Source: Quillaja saponaria (taxonomy: Eukaryota > Streptophyta > Magnoliopsida > Fabales > Quillajaceae). Taken from it: a DNA stretch of 64,000 bases. The notes below the pieces were generated by a model. The model ran no database searches and was not told the DNA's origin. It was given only the letters and a program-made list of their open reading frames with translations. Within the stretch, counting starts at the first letter, position 1, and every line of letters begins with the position of its first letter. Position numbers and translations under genes: made by a program. Positions 58,382-64,000 of this stretch are shown here, in pieces. Location of the stretch: assembly GCA_029379385.1 (NCBI GenBank), contig CM055614.1:19759994-19823993 (forward strand), given 5' to 3'.

Positions 58382-60240
58382 CTTATAACATCATGAAATG
58401 CAAATGCTTCAGCCTTACAACCCAAATTTTCACCACCCTGAAAGAAACATAAAATGGAAAACATGGCCTTTCCCAACTATTTATGGAAAAAAAAAAATAT
58501 TAGAATTCAATCCCCCGGCACAAAAATGGCATGTTTAATCCGCTCAGAACCTATTCTTACAAAAATTGTGCAAAGCAAGTTGAGTATATGAAGAACATTA
58601 ACAATGTATTTGGAACCACTTAAAAAATAGAATTCGTTTCAATTGAAATGAATTCTATAATTCAGTTCATTTCAAATGAATTCTCTTGTTTGGAATAGAA
58701 AATTATAATTATAAAATTTAGTTTATTTGAAATGAATTCTTTTGTTTGGAACATAAAAAAAATTCTTTTTAATTTATATATTCTTCCCAATATATCCTTA
58801 TTTTATTTATAAAAACAATTAAATATTAGAATGGTTGATCATAGAAATATCTTAGTTAGTTTTAACTTACATGATATATTATATTTAATAGTTAACATAA
58901 TTCAACTCAGACTCTTCACTAATAATTCAATTAAAACTTAACAATTGTTCTAACACTATAACCCTGTAAACACAGAATACCTAATTTTAATTCAATTTAA
59001 ACACAAGAACAAGACATCAAGAAACACTTTATCACTAATACAAAAAAGAACAAGGCGAAGAAAGGAAAAAGAAATAAGAACGAGAAACACTTAATCACTA
59101 GTACAAGTACAAGGCATTAAGCAAAACTTTACTTCATATATGATTTTTTTTTTTCATTGAAAAAAAGAGAAGATATATATATATTTTTTACAACAATCAA
59201 GAAATAGTATAGTAAAAAGAGTAGAATATCATATTTATCGTTTGCTAATGGAATGAGGAGCTATTGGATAGAAGCCGTACTACTGCTTGTAGTTATAGTT
59301 GTAGTTGACGAAGGAATTGTTGTTGACTTTGACTCTTCAGTTTTAGGTTAAGTTAATAAGGATAACAAAGTCATTTCAGTTAGAAACCACTTTTTATAAT
59401 TTCAAATGAATTCTACTAAATGAAATCCAACATCTTTTGCATAGAATTCAAAAAAGAGTATTTTGTAGATTTCAAATCAACTTCCTTTAAAATATATGCA
59501 AATTTATTCATTCCAAATATAAAAAATGTAAAATTCATTTCAAATTAACTAAATTCTACAGTTTTTTTTTGTTTTTTGATTCCAAATGCACCATAACCGT
59601 GGGTGTATCTTCATATTGAAGGTAAATAAACTCCGCTAGTATCAATCAACTCCGTGACAGGAGGAATAAGAGACATGACCAAATAAAACAAAACCAGTTC
59701 TTGAAAAAGGAATAACATATCTAAAGATGCGTGAAGAACAATCATAGCAGAACTACATCAATTGATGATGATTCATTGCACCAAAAATATTATGTGATAG
59801 AGCATATTAGTTGCACAATTCCAAACTTTATTTTGATTTTTTACTAAAATGAATCCGACTCAATTTCACTTATCATGGGAGTTTACATCCCAAAATTCAT
59901 TCATCCATACATATCTTTATTGAAAATAAAAAAATCTCACATAACTAAACAAAAATAAAAAACGGCCATCATCTCCAATTTCTGAATTCTTAAGATATAG
60001 AAAGTAGATAATTACGCAATTACCATATTGAACAGTAGAAAAAGCGAACATATACCGGTGAAGTGCAAAGCTCGAAGCTACAGTAGCGACCGCCATAGCT
60101 AGTGAGGACGAGGAAGTGATACCAATATTGAACAATTCTTGTGGGATTCGAATTCAGAAAACATGTGTCCGAACCCAATCTTAATCTAAAAACCTGCTCC
60201 GAAGACAGTCCAAACCCATTTATAGAAATCACATCGCAGC
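58382..60240 (-). pseudogene. Unidentified minus-strand gene relic, three exon-like pieces
   Basis: Exon 1: ATG at 60096, reading MAVATVASSFALHRYMFAFS and TVQYG, ending 60024 at a GTAATT donor; Ala/Ser/Val-rich, so possibly a transit peptide (inference). A middle piece near 59622-59680 reads MSLIPPVTELIDTSGVYLPS but has no clear borders. A third, 58382-58437, has a textbook acceptor (TTTCTTTCAG) and donor (AGGTAAAT) around GGENLGCKAEAFAFHDVI. I do not recognise the protein. A ~1-kb MITE-like element lies between pieces two and three, and beyond the third the gene gives way to a tandem array. It may be a truncated gene or several chance pieces. Confidence 0.35.
58604..59592. mobile_element. 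MITE-like element, ~1 kb
   Basis: The left end AATGTATTTGGAACCA matches the right end read in reverse (GGTGCATTTGGAATCA). Subterminal AATTCATTTCAAA/TTTGAAATGAATT motifs abound on both sides, and no coding capacity is seen. Target duplication is not clear. Such GCATTTGGAA-ended elements are common in plants. Confidence 0.6.
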
Positions 60241-60260
60241 ATTTTCTTATTACATTGGGA

Positions 60261-60283
60261 ATTTATAGGATGAGTTTCACGTG
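60261..60283 (-). promoter_or_regulatory. G-box and TATA box on the minus strand
   Basis: CACGTG (60278-60283) followed downstream on the minus strand by CCTATAAAT (60261-60268), about 165 bases before the ATG at 60096. A G-box is common in light- or ABA-responsive plant promoters. Supports a real 5' end for the relic; inferred from motifs only. Confidence 0.4.
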
Positions 60284-60323
60284 GATAGGCCTAAATGAAT
60301 GGATTGGACCCACAGTTATATGA

Positions 60324-61089
60324 TAAGTTGGAGGAGAAGTTGAATTTTCTCACACAATTTTCTTAATCTAATATCTTACTATTTTTATAAGATTTTTCTA
60401 TCAGTGCCTTGTCACTTGTACTTGCAAGTTATATTTATTATATTTTAATAATATTATTTTTACTTTATCATGTAAAAGAATTTATTTTTTCAAAAATTAC
60501 CGTCACTTTAATATAATATTTTTTATACAGGAGCTCTCAATTGATAAAAAACAAAAATATATAATTGGTTTTTCACTTCTCTCTATGATTTTTATCATTA
60601 GTCTCTCTTACTCTTCTTCTTCATCATCTCCCATTAAAAGAATTATTAAATTAGGATGTATGATGATTTGAACATTTAAAAAATTAAAAGAACTAAGATT
60701 TATCAACTGTTAAGATAATAATATATAAGTTATTTTTTGAGAGAAAAAAATTATTAATTTAGTACATTGTTTTAAATTTAGTGGAAATTTGTTTTTATAA
60801 TTAAAAATATTTTTAGAAAAATAAAATCGTAAATTTAGCACGTGATCCCCTAGTACAGAGAGGATTCAAATTCTTATCTAGACACTGAAAAATTGTAAGG
60901 CCAGAAATGAGTCTCATCAGCAACTAGTGGATAAAGTTCTTGGATGTTTCGCCATCTACTCCTTCAATAGAGTTATGTATGCATCCTCATCACTCCTTTA
61001 TTCCGCAAATCACTATCCTCAAAATTTCTCAAACACGAACCTAATTAACTTTATCAGAATTTTTAAATACTCTTGTTCATTTCATACAA
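60324..61089. other. Intergenic and upstream region of the ankyrin gene
   Basis: AT-rich, no other gene seen. The last ~60 bases before 61090 form the leader of the ankyrin gene. Confidence 0.4.
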
Positions 61090-62551
61090 ATGAGTGAGAG
61101 TTTGACCGCAGCTTCTCAGGCAGGAGATATAAGCCAGCTATACACATCAATTCAGGAAGATCCCTATATCTTAGAACGCATAGATGATATACCATTTTTT
61201 GAAACTCCTCTGCACATAGCAGCTTCTGCTGGGCATACCCGTTTTGCTGTTGAGATTATGAGACTAAAACCATCATTTGGTAGGAAGCTAAATCCAAATG
61301 GGTTTAGCCCCATTCACCTGGCATTACAAAACCAGCATAACAGGCTGGTGCTTCGGCTTGTAGAAATTCAGAAAGACCTCGTCCGAGTTCAAGGCAGGGA
61401 AGGTCTTACTCCTCTACACTTTGTGGCTCAAAACGGAGACACTGATCTTTTAGATCAGTTCTTGTCGGCTTGTAGATGTGATAGTTCGAGGGGAGACTTG
61501 TCTACATATTGCTGTTAAAAGTAATCAATTTGATTCTCTTAAAGTCTTGACTCAATGGCTTCGTTGGAGTTGCCATAAAGGTGCTTCTTATAGGCAGAAA
61601 TCGACTTTAAACTGGAAAGATGACGAAGGCAGCACGGTTTTGCACATTGCAGCCCTCAATAATGACAAACAGGTATGGATTCCTTATATAGTGGATATAT
61701 TGTAGCTTAACAATTAACAGCCAACCAGCATGTAAGAACCAGGCAATTTGATGCAGGCAGTTTAGTTATTAATAGATAGAGATGTTAATTTAAATGCGAA
61801 GAATTTGGAGGGTTCGACACCGTTGGACATCTTAGCACAGAACCAGCCTCAAATGCCACAAGTTGACAATTACAGAGATGTAAGGGATATATTACGTCGT
61901 GCTGGAGCATCATGTTCTTCATCAATTCGTTCTTTTGGAACCTTGGCTTCTAATTTAAGGTCTGAAAAGATCACATGTTTTAGAAAAATATTAGTTGGCA
62001 TCCTTCGCAGTAAAAGGAATATATCAAGTGACACACGTAATGCTTTATTGGTAATTCTTGTTCTTATTGCAACATCCTCCTATCAAGAAGTACTCAGTCC
62101 CCCGAAGATCCCTTTTTCGTCCTCTAATGGTACATCTCAAGCAGGATTCAGTGGCTTGCCTCCTGCACCCACTTCGTCCACTTCGTCCACTTCGTCCAGT
62201 GCCTATCCGGATGATTATGAAACAAAGAATAATATGTTTATTTATGAGTTCTCCTCTATTAATACCTTTGCGCTTCTTGGGTCAACAATGTTCATTTGCT
62301 TTCTGCTACCGAGCGAGCGGATTATGAAGCTGATGGTGGTTCCACTCTGGCTTTTCTATTGGTGCAACATATTGGCAATGCTTTATAGTATTTGTGGACC
62401 ATTGTACTTACTGATTGGTTTTCTTTGTTTCATTCCATTAGTTGTCCTTGTTAGGATATCGCAAATTGAAACTGATGATCAAGTGATGGTATATCTTCTC
62501 AGGCACACTCAGAGAAGTGTGAAAAATTCCCACGTTTGCTGGAGTATTTAA
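61090..62551 (+). pseudogene. Ankyrin-repeat/4-TM protein gene (BDA1-like, PGG-domain family), damaged
   Basis: Family members have about four to five ankyrin repeats and a membrane-anchored C-terminus and act in defence signalling. ATG at 61090. Repeats visible: [76 protein letters not shown] (next frame), STVLHIAALNNDKQ and, after an 84-bp intron (61673-61756, GT...AG), a last one ending LEGSTPLDILAQN. TM segments: NALLVILVLIATSSYQE, TFALLGSTMFICFLL, a third after RIMKLMVV, and YLLIGFLCFIPLVVLV. Lesions: a small deletion near 61473 shifts the frame (stop at 61516), TAG at 61763, and a two-base difference near 62515 replaces the C-terminus found in the copy at 6671. PGG itself is degenerate (SPPKIPF). 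Confidence 0.88.
61673..61756 (+). other. Intron of the ankyrin gene
   Basis: Donor CAG|GTATGG, acceptor ATGCAG|GCAGTT; 84 bases. Its position between the last two ankyrin repeats joins codons cleanly. Confidence 0.75.
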
Positions 62552-62565
62552 ATGAAATATAGCAC

Positions 62566-63000
62566 TGCAACAACTTGTCTTCCTGCTCATTGCTCAAGCC
62601 ATGGTTTAGAGGAAATTAACATCTCGCATTGGTTTACTCATTTTATCCGAAATTATATAAACTACTCCATGCTCACATATATGTGTATGTATTTCTAAAT
62701 GAACAGATAGATTCCAATTTGACAAATTACCACATTTTAAATTATCATTTGTATGACTATTTATATTTGTTCTAATATATGTACTTATGACTTTGGGTCA
62801 GTACTATCAGAAGCAGGATTCTAAATCTTTGGTGACACTTGAATTGCCTACCATTTTATCGCTGCCTGCCAATGTTTGCACCTTCTGGACACCACATTGC
62901 TCCTCTATATTGTAAGTTCTAGGCACCATGTTTGCATTTGCAAATTAACTCATTAGGGCTCTTTTTGCCATGATATAAACACATTCACATGCACACGATG
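62566..63000 (+). repeat. 3' flank duplicated with 7279-7771
   Basis: Shares ACTGCAACAACTTGTCTTCC at its start, GAAGCAGGATTCTAAATCTT and CATTCACATGCACACGAT with the flank of the other ankyrin copy. It carries extra sequence near 62640-62730 and only one unit of the block that is doubled at 7421-7762. Confidence 0.8.
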
Positions 63001-64000
63001 ACCGAAAACTATGTTATTCCAAACAAACTTTTTCTTTCCTCCTCAAATAGATATTATACTTTCATGACTCGAAGCATGCCAATGATTTCAATCATGTTGT
63101 AAAGTTGGGTCATCTTAAATGATATATATGTTGGAAATTCAATGTCGGATTTGTATGGTTCTTGTGTCCATATGAATATATATGTTGAAGGGTGTTTGAC
63201 GAAATGTTCCAAAGGGAATCAATTTCTTTGGTTGTGGATGGTTGATTTTGGAACAAGGATTTCTTTGTTTCCCGCCAATTGAATCTCCTAGTCAGCATGT
63301 TTTTTTTTTTTTTTTTTTTTTTTTTGGAGTTTCTGATTTGGAACAAAACAAGTTTAGTGGCCCTTCACATTAAGAACTCCATCAAAATTCGATGGCTTAA
63401 AGCATAGTGGAGAATTTGGAAGGACCAAAAAGACTGAATCTCCTCAGCAGACAGCAGCTAGAGGAGAAAGCTTATCCCTTGGATGCTGCGCCTTCCGTTC
63501 CCTCAATATAATTTTATTTATTGAGCACTATCTCGTCCATTACATTGGGTGTAACACTATTTTTTAATGGGCTAAGCCTGGGTTAAAGAAATTCAGCAGT
63601 TTGTTTTAACTACCATTTAGTTTGATAATGTTTGTAAAAATAAAATAAAATAAATTAAAAAAGAAAGTCAATGAGGGTTAATTTTGTAAATTTGTCCTCT
63701 TTTACCCTTGCCATTTCCCTTCATCTCACGATCCTTGGTCTTTTTTTTTTTTTTTTGGTCTTTCATCCTTAGCGGCAACAGTGGAAAAACGAAAACTTGT
63801 TTCTTCCTCCCCCATTCTTCATCTTTTACCAAACTCTTCCTTCTCAATCCTAACCACTTTCTAAATTCTTCTAATCCATTATTCTATAGCTTCTCATACA
63901 TTATCATCTTTTTTACATACAAGGTGAAGGTGATATTATCCCCAAATTTCATGGCTAGAATTTGTTTTGGCAACATTTTTGATTTAGTGATTTTGGGTCA
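63001..64000. other. No recognisable gene; long poly(T)
   Basis: Includes a 26-base poly(T) run at 63300-63325 (possibly the tail of a minus-strand retroposon) and CT-rich text from 63720 that could be the leader of a gene beyond the window. Neither can be confirmed. Confidence 0.35.

Noticed and set aside
63141..63153. Third copy of the 15.2-kb LTR start (TGTCGGATTTGT)
   Set aside because: Only about 12 bases match and the similarity does not continue.

Overview
The window reads as intergenic, repeat-rich nuclear DNA of a flowering plant, most likely a dicot. Signs are MULE, Copia, Gypsy, CACTA and LINE remnants, a transposon-type plant mobile domain (PMD), plant-style exon/intron gene relics, and an AT-rich background with many poly(A)/poly(T) runs. 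I cannot name the species. No rRNA, complete tRNA or CRISPR array is visible. The window looks like a graveyard: nearly every recognisable gene is broken, and most breaks trace to mobile elements.

Layout. 1-6670: the right part of a large Mutator-like element (MULE) with a decayed transposase, a decayed PMD gene that still shows introns, a third fully open 211-codon gene with its own TATA box and poly(A) signal (4343-4978), an AT-rich tandem array and two adjacent palindromes. It abuts a truncated ankyrin/4-TM gene tail (6671-7278) whose sister copy lies about 55 kb away at 61090-62551. 7.8-14.6 kb: Gypsy-like LTR debris and a G3BP-type retropseudogene (minus strand). 15254-18491: a compact non-autonomous LTR element with 153-bp and 189-bp internal repeats. 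21.1-21.7 kb: a CACTA terminus directly against a LINE reverse-transcriptase remnant.

22.8-30.4 kb holds a U11/U12-35K-like pseudogene (minor spliceosome), introns retained, whose last intron carries a Copia element (24633-29958) with a puzzling A-B-A LTR arrangement. 30.8-33.4 kb: Gypsy gag, primer-binding-site and polypurine-tract relics around a dense minisatellite cluster. 35-37 kb: LTR debris and a large (~0.4 kb arms) inverted repeat. 38.6-39.6 kb: a degenerate AT repeat field split by a MITE whose loop holds telomere-like hexamers.

40574-46864: an F-box/LRR gene (minus strand) cut by a structurally complete Copia element (41500-46367) with a perfect 5-bp target duplication CAATC. 47.8-49.4 kb: a JMJ25-type JmjC demethylase pseudogene. 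50.4-56.7 kb: a MULE 5' end running directly into a Copia pol fragment, then a Gypsy protease/RT fragment. 57.3-58.2 kb: a ~165-bp tandem array. 58.4-60.3 kb: an unidentified minus-strand gene relic with three exon-like pieces, split by a ~1-kb MITE-like element. 61.1-63.0 kb: the fuller ankyrin/4-TM gene, itself carrying lesions.

The genes do not form an operon or pathway; what links them is transposon activity. The most promising item for new biology is the intact third gene of the MULE/PMD element at 4343-4978, which has stayed open while its neighbours decayed.
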